Source: Streptomyces albofaciens JCM 4342 (lineage in GTDB: Bacteria; Actinomycetota; Actinomycetes; Streptomycetales; Streptomycetaceae). Taken from it: a DNA stretch of 64,000 nucleotides. The DNA lies in NCBI RefSeq assembly GCF_008634025.1, contig NZ_PDCM01000001.1, forward strand, positions 1,726,001-1,790,000. The letters are read 5' to 3'. The notes beneath the pieces were generated by a model. That model was given only the letters and a program-made list of their open reading frames with translations, did not search any database and had not been told where the DNA came from. The translations under genes and the position numbers were made by a program. Shown piece by piece: positions 8,018 to 16,977 of the stretch. Positions within the stretch are counted from its first letter, which is position 1. Each line of letters opens with the position of its first letter.

Positions 8018-9271
8018 GTGATGACAGAGCGGGCTGCCGCGCAGTGGGACCTGGAACTCGATGACCTTCTCATCACCATCGGCCATCGTTTCGGCCGGGT
8101 GGAGCTTCGCCGCCGCATGCGTGACTACGTTCGCGGGCTGCTTGCCCCGGTCGCCCGGAAGAACAGCTGGCAGCTGGCCGAGCAGGCAGGCCACGCCACT
8201 CCCGACGGTCTGCAGCACTTGCTGGCCGGCGCGAAGTGGCAGCCTGACGACATCCGTGATGACCTGCAGCAATACGTCGCCGACCAGCTCGGCGAGGATG
8301 AAGGCGTCCTCATCGTCGACGACACCGGCTTCCTCAAGAAGGGCAGCACCTCCGCCGGGGTTCAACGCCAATATTCCGGCACCGCCGGCCGTACAGAGAA
8401 TTGTCAGATCGGTGTCTTCGCCGCCTATGCCTCTCGCCGCGGACGGGCCCTGGTAGACCGGGAGTTGTATATCCCCAAGTCCTGGGCCGAGGACGAAACA
8501 CGCTGCCGCGCGGCCAAGATCCCCGAGGCCCAGGCGTTCGCCACCAAGGGGCAACTGGCGCGGCGCATGGTGCTGCGGGCCCTGGCCTCAGCACTGCCTG
8601 TCACCTGGGTCACCGCGGATTCCGCCTACGGACAGGAAGACCGCTTGCGCCGGCTGCTGGAACAGTCCGGCGTCGGCTACGTGCTCGCCGTGCCCAAGTC
8701 CCAGTCCACCGTGGGCTGCCCCCGCATCGACCACCTGTTCGCGCAGGCCCCGGCCGAGGCATGGCAGACGCTTTCCTGCGGCGACGGCGCGAAGGGACCG
8801 CGCATCTACCACTGGGCGGCCGTGCGGCTGCCGGCCGTTGCCGAGTTCGACTACCAGGGCGACGTCCCGTTCCGGATGCGGTGGGCGCTGGCCCGCCGCA
8901 GCATGTCCCGCCCAGATGAGATCGCCTATTACCTCGCCTACGGCCCCCTGGAGGCCACCGTCCGGGAACTGGTGCGGATCGCCGGGTCGCGGTGGGCCAT
9001 CGAGGAGTGTTTCCAGGCGGCGAAGAACGAGTGCGGGCTGGACCAGTACGAAGTCCGCCGTTACGTGGGCTGGTATCGGCACATCACCCTGGCCATGCTC
9101 GCCCACGCCTTCCTGGCCGTCACCGCCCACCAAGCGAGCGAAAAGGGGGCGCCACCGGTGAGAGAGTCGGGGCCACCGCGCTCACCGTGGCGGAGGTTCG
9201 GCGACTCCTGGCAGCTTGTCGTCCCCGGCCCCCGCACCTACACGGACACCGAGGCAGACACCACGCGGTGA
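8018..9271 (+). CDS. IS701-family transposase (DDE)
   Basis: A 417-residue transposase with the IS701/DDE_5 layout: an N-terminal DNA-binding region (residues 1-90), then the catalytic core with LIVDDTGFLKKG (first Asp, about residue 100), TWVTADSAYGQ (second Asp, about 205) and SRWAIEECFQAAKNECGLDQYE (Glu, about 330). The protein looks full length and intact. The start is GTG 8018 or the adjacent ATG 8021, with AAGG 8-11 nt upstream. The only gene of the element. The reading frame stops before the right inverted repeat. Confidence 0.95.
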   Translation: MMTERAAAQWDLELDDLLITIGHRFGRVELRRRMRDYVRGLLAPVARKNSWQLAEQAGHATPDGLQHLLAGAKWQPDDIRDDLQQYVADQLGEDEGVLIVDDTGFLKKGSTSAGVQRQYSGTAGRTENCQIGVFAAYASRRGRALVDRELYIPKSWAEDETRCRAAKIPEAQAFATKGQLARRMVLRALASALPVTWVTADSAYGQEDRLRRLLEQSGVGYVLAVPKSQSTVGCPRIDHLFAQAPAEAWQTLSCGDGAKGPRIYHWAAVRLPAVAEFDYQGDVPFRMRWALARRSMSRPDEIAYYLAYGPLEATVRELVRIAGSRWAIEECFQAAKNECGLDQYEVRRYVGWYRHITLAMLAHAFLAVTAHQASEKGAPPVRESGPPRSPWRRFGDSWQLVVPGPRTYTDTEADTTR

Positions 9272-9307
9272 ACTGGTCGAACTGGCGCCGTCGGCGCCAG
9301 GCAGTCG

Positions 9308-9448
9308 CTCGTCGCTGTCATTACCGACGGCGGGATCACACGTTCGAGGGGCGGCCTTCGTATGACCGTCCCTGACCATGTTCCGGCCCGCTACACTCCA
9401 GCCGCCCAGCCAAACCCACAGGTCAGACAGCGAAGTCCTGCTGGAGTA
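9308..9448. repeat. right terminal inverted repeat (about 141 bp)
   Basis: Mirror copy of the left end, followed by the CTAG duplication at 9449-9452. The inner boundary is accurate to one or two bases. Confidence 0.88.
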
Positions 9449-9593
9449 CTAGCCAGGCGCTCGGGGGGAACGGCCGGTCCTGCTCGGCGGATGACAAGAA
9501 ATTGCGGGCGGGTTCTCGGGCGGGGCCACGGAGGGCCGTAGGTCTGGTACCGCTCGCGCGGCGCCAGGGCCGCTTTGGGGGAGAAAGCCGGGA

Positions 9594-9636
9594 AAAGATC
9601 CGGGCCAGATCGAGGAAACACCCTCTGACCTGGCCC
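9594..9636 (-). terminator. candidate terminator of tRNA-Gly
   Basis: Read on the minus strand downstream of the tRNA, GGGCCAG and CTGGCCC can pair across a 21-nt loop and are followed by a short T-run (GATCTTTTCC). The loop is long, so this is tentative. Confidence 0.35.
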
Positions 9637-9645
9637 TGAACCCTA

Positions 9646-9719
9646 TGGAGCGGGCGACGGGAATCGAACCCGCGTAGCCAGTTTGGAAGACTGGGGCTCT
9701 ACCATTGAGCTACGCCCGC
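9646..9719 (-). tRNA. tRNA-Gly (anticodon TCC)
   Basis: Cloverleaf on the minus strand: acceptor GCGGGCG pairs with CGCCCGC, D arm GCTCAATGGTAGAGC, anticodon stem CCAGT/ACTGG around the loop CTTCCAA, and T arm GGGTTCGATTCCC. CCA is encoded (9646-9648). It lies just right of the IS insertion and is intact. Confidence 0.96.
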
Positions 9720-9901
9720 GTGCGCCGCCGGTCGGGTGACCGTGGCACGCGATGCATCGTAGCGGGTCATCCGGGTCCGCCGCACACTCCGCCCCGTTCC
9801 ACCCGCCGCGCGCCGGTGCGCGGCCCCGTGCCCGGGGCCGGCGCCCGTGGATATCGGGCAGCCGTGCCGTCCGCGGCCATGTACCCTACGTGTCGCACCG
9901 A

Positions 9902-9978
9902 CGGGGTGTGGCGCAGCTTGGTAGCGCGTCCGCTTTGGGAGCGGAAGGTCGTCGGTTCGAATCCGGCCACCCCGACCA
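9902..9978 (+). tRNA. tRNA-Pro (anticodon TGG)
   Basis: Acceptor CGGGGTG pairs with CACCCCG, the anticodon stem TCCGC/GCGGA encloses TTTGGGA, and the T arm reads GGTTCGAATCC. The discriminator A and CCA are encoded at 9975-9978. It precedes the tig gene, as in related genomes. Confidence 0.96.
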
Positions 9979-10135
9979 GCAGGTTCTCCTCGTTCAGCCG
10001 TACGGCGTCCCGGCCCGTTCTCCCGGCCGGCCGTACGGCGCGGTGGCGCCGCCGCGCCCCGGTCACCCGGCCGTCCCGGCCACCGGCCACCCGGCCGCCG
10101 ACCGGCCCGCCCGTAAGCGGACCGTCAAGATCACA

Positions 10136-10166
10136 TTGCGGCCGCCAACCCGCTTGCGGTTACTAT
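10136..10166 (+). promoter_or_regulatory. candidate sigma-70-type promoter of tig
   Basis: TTGCGG (10136-10141) and TACTAT (10161-10166) are separated by 19 bp and lie about 115 bp before the tig start. The rest of 9979-10281 shows only GC-rich sequence and no gene. Confidence 0.5.
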
Positions 10167-10281
10167 GCAAGCTGCGTGCCCGTGTGTCTTTCTCCCGGGC
10201 GCGATCCGCAGGGCGCCTGGACCCCGGGCGCCGGCAGATCTCAAGCAGAACCCCAGAAGTCAGCCCCAAGGAGACCGAACC

Positions 10282-11679
10282 GTGAAGAGCGCCGTGGAGA
10301 CCCTGAACCCGACCCGGGTTCGGCTCACTGTCGAGGTGCCCTTCGAGGAGCTCAAGCCCAGCCTCGACGCGGCGTACAAGAAGATCAACCAGCAGGTCAC
10401 GGTGAAGGGCTTCCGCCAGGGCAAGGTCCCGGCCCGCGTCATCGACCAGCGGTTCGGTCGCGGCGCCGTGCTGGAGGAGGCCGTCAACGACGCGCTCCCG
10501 AAGTTCTACACCGAAGCGGTCAACGAGGGTGAGCTGAACGTCCTCGGCCAGCCCGAGGTCGACATCACCGAGCTGAAGGACGGCGAGCTGCTGGCCTTCA
10601 CCGCCGAGGTCGACATCCGCCCGGCCCTGGAGATCCCGGACTACTCCGGCATCGAGGTCGAGGTCGACGCCGTCGAGGTGTCGGACGAGGACATCGACAA
10701 GTCCGTCGAGCAGCTGCGCGAGCGCTTCGCGTCCACCACGCCGGTGGAGCGCGCCGCCGAGGACGGCGACGTGCTCACCGTCGACCTGGAGGCCAAGGTC
10801 GACGGCGAGGTCCTGGAGGACGGCGTCGCCCAGGGCGTCAGCTACACCGTCGGCTCCGGCGAGCTGCTCGACGGCATCGACGACGCCGTCAAGGGCCTGA
10901 AGGCCGGCGAGTCCGGCACCTTCACCTCCGAGCTGAAGGGCGGCTCGGCGGCCGGCAAGGAGGCCGAGGTCAAGGTCGACGTCACCGCCGTCGCGGCCCG
11001 TGAGCTGCCGGCGCTGGACGACGACTTCGCCCAGCTGGCGAGCGAGTTCGACACGCTGGAGGAGCTGCGCGCCGACAGCGCCAAGCGCCTCGCCCAGATG
11101 AAGAAGTACGACCAGGCCACCCAGGCGCAGGAGAAGGTCCTCGACGAGCTGCTGAAGCTGGTCGAGGTCCCGATGCCGGAGAAGCTGCTCGCGGACGAGA
11201 TCGAGACCCGCAAGCACAACCTGGTCAACCACCAGCTCGCCCAGATGGGCCTCGACCTCGCGAAGTACCTGGAGATCCAGGGCAAGACCGAGGAGGAGTT
11301 CGACGCCGAGACCAAGGAGCAGGCGGAGAAGGGCATCAAGACCCAGTTCATCCTCGACGAGCTGGTCAACAAGGAGAAGCTGAACGTCAGCCAGGAGGAG
11401 CTCACCGAGCACCTCATGCGCCGCGCGCAGTCCTCCGGCATGTCCCCCGACCAGTTCGCCCAGGCCGTCGTCGAGGGCGGCCAGGTGCCGATGCTCGTCG
11501 GCGAGGTCGCCCGCGGCAAGGCCCTCGCGGTCGTCGTCGAGGCCGCCACGGTCAAGGACACCAACGGTGAGGTCGTCGACCTCGACGACGAGGACGAGAC
11601 GGCGGAGACCGTCGAGGCCTCCGAGGCCGAGGGCACCGACGCCGAGCAGGCGGAGAAGGCCGAGAAGACCGAGGGCTGA
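10282..11679 (+). CDS. tig: trigger factor
   Basis: Ribosome-associated chaperone and peptidyl-prolyl isomerase of 465 residues. Three domains are recognisable: the N-terminal ribosome-binding domain (residues 1-150; signature [17 protein letters not shown], equivalent to the FRxGxxP ribosome contact), an FKBP-like PPIase domain (about 155-245; [16 protein letters not shown]) and the C-terminal chaperone arms (about 260-430). A highly acidic Glu/Asp-rich tail of about 35 residues follows, common in actinobacteria. The GTG start is preceded by AAGGAG with 9 nt spacing. It begins the tig-clpP1-clpP2-clpX order but is separated from clpP1 by a strong hairpin. Confidence 0.97.
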   Translation: MKSAVETLNPTRVRLTVEVPFEELKPSLDAAYKKINQQVTVKGFRQGKVPARVIDQRFGRGAVLEEAVNDALPKFYTEAVNEGELNVLGQPEVDITELKDGELLAFTAEVDIRPALEIPDYSGIEVEVDAVEVSDEDIDKSVEQLRERFASTTPVERAAEDGDVLTVDLEAKVDGEVLEDGVAQGVSYTVGSGELLDGIDDAVKGLKAGESGTFTSELKGGSAAGKEAEVKVDVTAVAARELPALDDDFAQLASEFDTLEELRADSAKRLAQMKKYDQATQAQEKVLDELLKLVEVPMPEKLLADEIETRKHNLVNHQLAQMGLDLAKYLEIQGKTEEEFDAETKEQAEKGIKTQFILDELVNKEKLNVSQEELTEHLMRRAQSSGMSPDQFAQAVVEGGQVPMLVGEVARGKALAVVVEAATVKDTNGEVVDLDDEDETAETVEASEAEGTDAEQAEKAEKTEG

Positions 11680-11736
11680 GCCCCGGCCGCCCCGGTGGCA
11701 CGGGCGGCCCCGGCCGCCCGCCAGCGCCAGTCGTAT

Positions 11737-11779
11737 GTACGGGCCCGAACACGCCACGCCCGCGTGTTCGGGCCCGTAC
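11737..11779 (+). terminator. hairpin terminator after tig
   Basis: Perfect 17-bp stem, GTACGGGCCCGAACACG and its complement, around a 9-nt loop. No T-run, as is usual in Streptomyces. Confidence 0.75.
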
Positions 11780-11820
11780 GTCATCGGGGCCCCGGAACGG
11801 CCTCCGGACGCCGGTGAGCC

Positions 11821-11880
11821 TGCGCTCACAGCGAACAGTTGACAATGCGGGATGGCGCCCGCCGACCAGCGCGTTAGGGT
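11821..11880 (+). promoter_or_regulatory. clpP1 promoter with ClgR-box-like palindrome
   Basis: TGCGCTCACAGCGAAC (11821-11836) forms the type of CGCT...AGCG palindrome recognised by ClgR, the known activator of Streptomyces clpP1P2. A TAGGGT hexamer at 11875-11880 fits a -10 box for an mRNA starting near 11887. Both are motif calls by eye. Confidence 0.55.
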
Positions 11881-12004
11881 CCGTAGATACGAGGGCAGGG
11901 GAGTACCCGAAACCGCGCCGGCGGACCACGCCGCGCCCTCCCCACGCCCCCAGAAGACGACGCTGAGACGGCCTCGGGCCGTCCGACAACGAGCAGGTGG
12001 ACAC

Positions 12005-12619
12005 GTGACGATCCCGATGCCTTCCGCCGCCGCTGAGCCGACCTTCGGTGGCCTCGGCGACCAGGTCTACAACCGGCTGCTCGGCGAGCGGATCATCTTC
12101 CTCGGCCAGCCGGTCGACGACGACATCGCCAACAAGATCACCGCGCAGCTGCTGCTCCTCGCCGCTGACCCGGACAAGGACATCTTCCTTTACATCAACA
12201 GCCCGGGCGGCTCGATCTCGGCCGGCATGGCGATCTACGACACCATGCAGTACATCAAGAACGACGTGGTCACCATCGCCATGGGCCTCGCCGCCTCGAT
12301 GGGCCAGTTCCTGCTGAGCGCCGGCACCCCGGGCAAGCGCTTCGCGCTGCCGAACGCCGAGATCCTCATCCACCAGCCCTCCGCGGGCCTGGCGGGTTCC
12401 GCGTCGGACATCAAGATCCACGCCGAGCGGCTGCTGCACACCAAGCGGCGCATGGCCGAGCTCACCGCCCAGCACACGGGCCAGACCGTCGAGCAGATCA
12501 CCCGCGACTCCGACCGGGACCGCTGGTTCGACCCGCAGGAGGCCAAGGAGTACGGCCTCATCGACGACGTCATGACCACCGCGGCGGGCGTTCCGGGCGG
12601 GGGCGGCACCGGGGCCTGA
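12005..12619 (+). CDS. clpP1: ATP-dependent Clp protease proteolytic subunit ClpP1
   Basis: Serine peptidase (S14) of 204 residues that forms the Clp proteolytic chamber with ClpP2. The catalytic Ser98 lies in GLAASMGQ and His123 in LIHQPSAG; the Asp comes from the RDRWFD region near residue 173. YINSPGGSI is also present. The GTG start at 12005 (VTIPMPS) has AGGTGG upstream; ATG 12017 is an alternative. The propeptide is short. It lies 58 bp before clpP2 and almost certainly shares its transcript. Known biology: in Streptomyces it degrades SsrA-tagged proteins and regulators such as ClgR itself. Confidence 0.97.
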   Translation: MTIPMPSAAAEPTFGGLGDQVYNRLLGERIIFLGQPVDDDIANKITAQLLLLAADPDKDIFLYINSPGGSISAGMAIYDTMQYIKNDVVTIAMGLAASMGQFLLSAGTPGKRFALPNAEILIHQPSAGLAGSASDIKIHAERLLHTKRRMAELTAQHTGQTVEQITRDSDRDRWFDPQEAKEYGLIDDVMTTAAGVPGGGGTGA

Positions 12620-12677
12620 GCGCCCCGCACGACGCACCCAGCAGCCGACCCAGCCTCTTCTGACCGCCACCAGGACG

Positions 12678-13373
12678 GTGAACCTCCAGATGAACAACTT
12701 CCCCGGCCGTAGCCTCTACGAGCGCCCCGACGCCGCGCAGGCCGAGTTCCAGGGCATGCCCGCCGAGTCCCGCTACATCGTCCCGCGCTTCGTCGAGCGC
12801 ACCTCGCAGGGCGTGCGCGAGTACGACCCGTACGCGAAGCTCTTCGAGGAGCGCGTGATCTTCCTCGGCGTGCAGATCGACGACGCCTCCGCCAACGACG
12901 TCATGGCGCAGCTGCTGTGCCTGGAGTCGATGGACCCGGACCGGGACATCTCGATCTACATCAACTCGCCCGGCGGTTCCTTCACGGCGCTGACCGCGAT
13001 CTACGACACGATGCAGTTCGTCAAGCCGGACATCCAGACCGTCTGCATGGGCCAGGCGGCGTCCGCCGCGGCCGTGCTGCTCGCCGCCGGCACCCCCGGC
13101 AAGCGGATGGCGCTGCCCAACGCCCGGGTGCTGATCCACCAGCCGTACAGCGAGACCGGCCGCGGCCAGGTCTCCGACCTGGAGATCGCCGCCAACGAGA
13201 TCCTGCGGATGCGCACGCAGCTGGAGGAGATGCTCGCCAAGCACTCCACCACGCCGATCGAGAAGATCCGCGACGACATCGAGCGCGACAAGATCCTGAC
13301 CGCCGAGGAGTCCCTGGCGTACGGTCTGGTCGACCAGATCGTCTCGACCCGTAAGACGGCCGCCTCGGTCTGA
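12678..13373 (+). CDS. clpP2: ATP-dependent Clp protease proteolytic subunit ClpP2
   Basis: Second Clp peptidase subunit, 231 residues, with a longer N-terminal propeptide (about 40 residues) than ClpP1. The catalytic Ser129 is in [10 protein letters not shown] and His154 in [15 protein letters not shown] is conserved. Paralogous to ClpP1 and probably its partner in a mixed two-ring tetradecamer, as shown for actinobacteria. GTG 12678 is used; ATG 12690 (MNNFPGRS) is a close alternative and may be the true start. Followed by a strong hairpin before clpX. Confidence 0.96.
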   Translation: MNLQMNNFPGRSLYERPDAAQAEFQGMPAESRYIVPRFVERTSQGVREYDPYAKLFEERVIFLGVQIDDASANDVMAQLLCLESMDPDRDISIYINSPGGSFTALTAIYDTMQFVKPDIQTVCMGQAASAAAVLLAAGTPGKRMALPNARVLIHQPYSETGRGQVSDLEIAANEILRMRTQLEEMLAKHSTTPIEKIRDDIERDKILTAEESLAYGLVDQIVSTRKTAASV

Positions 13374-13406
13374 TCGCGTCCCATCGCGAAGTGAGCCGGA
13401 GACACG

Positions 13407-13444
13407 CCCCCTTGGACCGGGTTGACCGAGTCGGTCCAAGGGGG
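13407..13444 (+). terminator. hairpin terminator between clpP2 and clpX
   Basis: A 13-bp perfect stem (CCCCCTTGGACCG with its complement) encloses a 12-nt loop, 33 bp after the clpP2 stop. clpX therefore probably has its own promoter in 13445-13535. Confidence 0.7.
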
Positions 13445-13535
13445 GCCCGTACGGGGGGCCCGGCAAGGTACCGTCGATAGGCAAGCACCCGGGTCCGCGG
13501 AGCAATGCGGATCCCAGGCGAAGGGGAAGCACCTC

Positions 13536-14825
<1,290 letters not shown>

Positions 14826-14858
14826 CACGCGCCGTCCGTTCCCCCCGCACGGACGGCG

Positions 14859-14895
14859 AGGGCCGCCCCGCGACCACTGGTCGCGGGGCGGCCCT
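14859..14895. terminator. bidirectional hairpin terminator
   Basis: An almost perfect 37-bp palindrome (18-bp arms, centre 14877) between the convergent ends of clpX and the membrane-protein gene. A weaker hairpin precedes it at 14831-14857. Confidence 0.8.
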
Positions 14896-14922
14896 TCGCT
14901 TGTCCTCGTCCGCGCCCGGCGC

Positions 14923-15846
14923 CTACTCCGGCTTACGGACCTCGCCGCGCACCACGGCGGTGGTGTCCGCGTACTGCGACAGGTTGACGTCCGAGGAGGA
15001 GCGCAGTGAGCCGTTCATGTAGAGCAGCACCGCGGCGGTCGAGCCGTCGGCCCAGCCGCACACCGGCGCGTAGCCGAACGTCGCGTTCCGCACCACCTCA
15101 CAGTCGATCTTGACGCTGCCGCCGGCCCCGCCGGGCCGGAACGTCTCGCGCCGCTTCACGACCGTGGTGCCCCCGTCGGCCACGCCGCTGAACATGCCGT
15201 CCACCACGCTGTCCGGGTCGGAGATGGTGCCGTAGCCGCCGGAGATCATCAGACCGGTGGTCCGGCTGTCCCGGGTGCCCCGGTAGCGGGCGATCTCCTG
15301 CGTCATACCGGGCGGCGGCGAGCCCAGCTTCAGACCGTCGCGCTGGAGGGCCGCCTTGTCCTTCTCCAGGGTGTACGCGCCGTCGTCGACCGTACGGGGC
15401 GTCGTCAGCCGCATCCGCCGACCGGTGCCCTCCGCGGCCGGCGACTCCTCGGACGAGTTGTTCGCGTCCGATCCGGCCGTGGGGGCGGGGGAGTTGTTGC
15501 CGTCGGCCCGCGCCCGGCCGCCGTTGTCGCCGCTCGTGGTGAGCATGACGGCCCCGCCGATGATGGCGCCGATGAGGACGACGCCCGCGGCCACCCCGGC
15601 GATGATCTTGCCGGTGTTGCTGCCGTTGGGGCCGCCGGGCGGGCCGGGCGGCGGGAACTGCGGCGGCTGCGGGGCCGCCCCGTACCCGTACGGGCCGGGC
15701 TGCTGCGGCGGCGGTCCCGGCGGTGGCCCCTGGGGCGGACCGAAGCCCCCGCCCTGTGGCTGCGGCTGACCGCTGCTGCCGTACGGGCCCTGCGGCGGCT
15801 GCCCGCTGCTGCCGTACGGGCCGGGCGGCGGCTGGTTGAAGCTCAT
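14923..15846 (-). CDS. Pro/Gly-rich single-pass membrane protein (paralogue of next gene)
   Basis: A 307-residue protein with three parts: a cytoplasmic Pro/Gly/Tyr/Gln-rich tail (residues 1-75, repeated PYGSSGQP), one membrane helix (about 80-105) and an exported domain of about 200 residues. The tail begins MSFNQPPPGPYG, shared with the adjacent gene. The extracellular part contains two cysteines (VKIDCEVV and APVCGWAD) that could form a disulfide. No enzymatic motif is recognised. Such proline-rich anchored proteins are common in Streptomyces, and a surface-sensing or cell-envelope role is only a guess. It is 42 bp from its paralogue and likely in one operon, with the upstream paralogue read first. 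Confidence 0.85.
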   Translation of the reverse strand: MSFNQPPPGPYGSSGQPPQGPYGSSGQPQPQGGGFGPPQGPPPGPPPQQPGPYGYGAAPQPPQFPPPGPPGGPNGSNTGKIIAGVAAGVVLIGAIIGGAVMLTTSGDNGGRARADGNNSPAPTAGSDANNSSEESPAAEGTGRRMRLTTPRTVDDGAYTLEKDKAALQRDGLKLGSPPPGMTQEIARYRGTRDSRTTGLMISGGYGTISDPDSVVDGMFSGVADGGTTVVKRRETFRPGGAGGSVKIDCEVVRNATFGYAPVCGWADGSTAAVLLYMNGSLRSSSDVNLSQYADTTAVVRGEVRKPE

Positions 15847-15888
15847 GTTGTGTCCCCCCTGAGGCGGTCCTTTGTACGGACGCGGTGG

Positions 15889-16818
15889 TTACTTCTCGCG
15901 CCGCAGCTCGGAGCGGATCTGGCTGGTCTTCTCGGCGAACTCCTTGGCCGGGAAGGCGGCGCCGGTGGACTTGGTGGGCGCCTCCAGCCCGCTGTTCACG
16001 ACCACGCCCACCGCGCTGGAGTCGCCCCAGGCGCAATACGTCACCGTGGCGGTCGCGGTGAGAACGCCTTTCGACGCGGTGCTCTTGAGCGCTTTGCACT
16101 TCATGACCGAGCCGTCGAACCCGGCGGGGGAGAACTCCGTCACCGGGGTGACGGTCTCCACCTTCGCGCCTTTGGTGCCCGTGTCGTCGAGCTTCTTGTC
16201 GAACCGGGCGAACAACTTGTTCACCGCGCTCTTGGGGTCGGCGACCTTGCCGTAGACACCCGTGATGACCAGTTCCTGTTCCCGGTCGTTCTTGTAGGTC
16301 CCCTGGACGCCCCTGGCCTCCGTGATGCCCATCGCCTTGGTCTCGGCATCATTGGCCAGGTTCTCGTCCTTGTCGGCCTTGCCCGGCACCTTCTTGAACG
16401 TACCGTCGAGGACGGCGGTCGTCAGGGCGATCGTGTACGGCTTCACATCCCCGCCCGGCCCGAACGCGTAATACGCCCCCACGCCGATGCCCGCCACGGC
16501 CGCCACCGCCAGGACGCTCAGGCCGATCTTCAGGCCCTTGCCCTTGCCGCCGTTCGGGGGCGGCTGCTGGCCGTAGGGGGCCTGCTGGCCGTACGGGGGC
16601 TGCTGCGGCGGCTGGCCGTACGGCGCCTGGGGCTGCTGCGGGTAGCCGGGCTGGGGGGTCTGCTGCGGGTAGCCGTACGGCTGCTGCGGGGGAACCTGGC
16701 CGCCCTGCGGATAGCCGTGACCGGGCTGCCCGACCGGCTGCGGTACGGGCTGTCCGTACGGGCCGGGCTGCTGGGGCGGCTGGCCGTACGGGCCGGGAGG
16801 CGGCTGGTTGAAGCTCAT
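15889..16818 (-). CDS. Pro/Gln-rich single-pass membrane protein (paralogue of previous gene)
   Basis: A 309-residue protein with the same layout as its neighbour: a Pro/Gln/Gly/Tyr-rich N-terminal tail (residues 1-95), a membrane helix (about 98-118, VLAVAAVAGIGVGAYYAF) and a soluble exported domain. The two cysteines sit in the corresponding places (MKCKAL and TYCAWGD), and the GVYGKVADPKSAV segment aligns with GGYGTISDPDSVV of the neighbour. The pair is therefore a tandem duplication that has diverged strongly outside the motifs. Function unknown. Divergent from valS, sharing a 159-bp intergenic region. Confidence 0.85.
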   Translation of the reverse strand: MSFNQPPPGPYGQPPQQPGPYGQPVPQPVGQPGHGYPQGGQVPPQQPYGYPQQTPQPGYPQQPQAPYGQPPQQPPYGQQAPYGQQPPPNGGKGKGLKIGLSVLAVAAVAGIGVGAYYAFGPGGDVKPYTIALTTAVLDGTFKKVPGKADKDENLANDAETKAMGITEARGVQGTYKNDREQELVITGVYGKVADPKSAVNKLFARFDKKLDDTGTKGAKVETVTPVTEFSPAGFDGSVMKCKALKSTASKGVLTATATVTYCAWGDSSAVGVVVNSGLEAPTKSTGAAFPAKEFAEKTSQIRSELRREK

Positions 16819-16964
16819 GGAGCGGGTTCCCCTCGTGGCAACTGACGGCGCTCGATGACGCCTGTCACAGTTGATGTCTCTGCGTTTCCCACATCCTGTA
16901 CGACGCCACTGTCAGCCGGTGCCCCGGGGGCCAAACCGATTCGAGACCGCGACATCCGCGCCCG

Positions 16965-16970
16965 TACACT
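16965..16970 (+). promoter_or_regulatory. -10 box of valS, leaderless arrangement
   Basis: TACACT ends 7 nt before the GTG at 16978, so the mRNA is expected to start at the start codon. No ribosome-binding site is present. Confidence 0.5.
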
Positions 16971-16977
16971 GAGCGTC

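Larger units (their letters stand above)
7863..9448 (+). mobile_element. complete IS701-family insertion sequence, about 1.59 kb
   Basis: The element is bounded by CTAG duplications and carries perfect terminal inverted repeats of about 141 bp (7863-8003 and about 9308-9448), which begin TACTCCAGCAGGACTTCGC. It encodes one intact DDE transposase. IS701-family ends are usually only a few tens of bp, so such long, identical ends are unusual and suggest recent movement or conservation of the whole arm. It is inserted between the arsC-like gene and its former promoter region, 10 bp from the start codon. Its GC content is slightly lower than that of the flanks. Confidence 0.92.

Noticed and set aside
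16820..16977. T-box or other riboswitch before valS
   Set aside because: The -10 box lies 7 nt before the start codon, leaving no room for a leader; no T-box consensus found.
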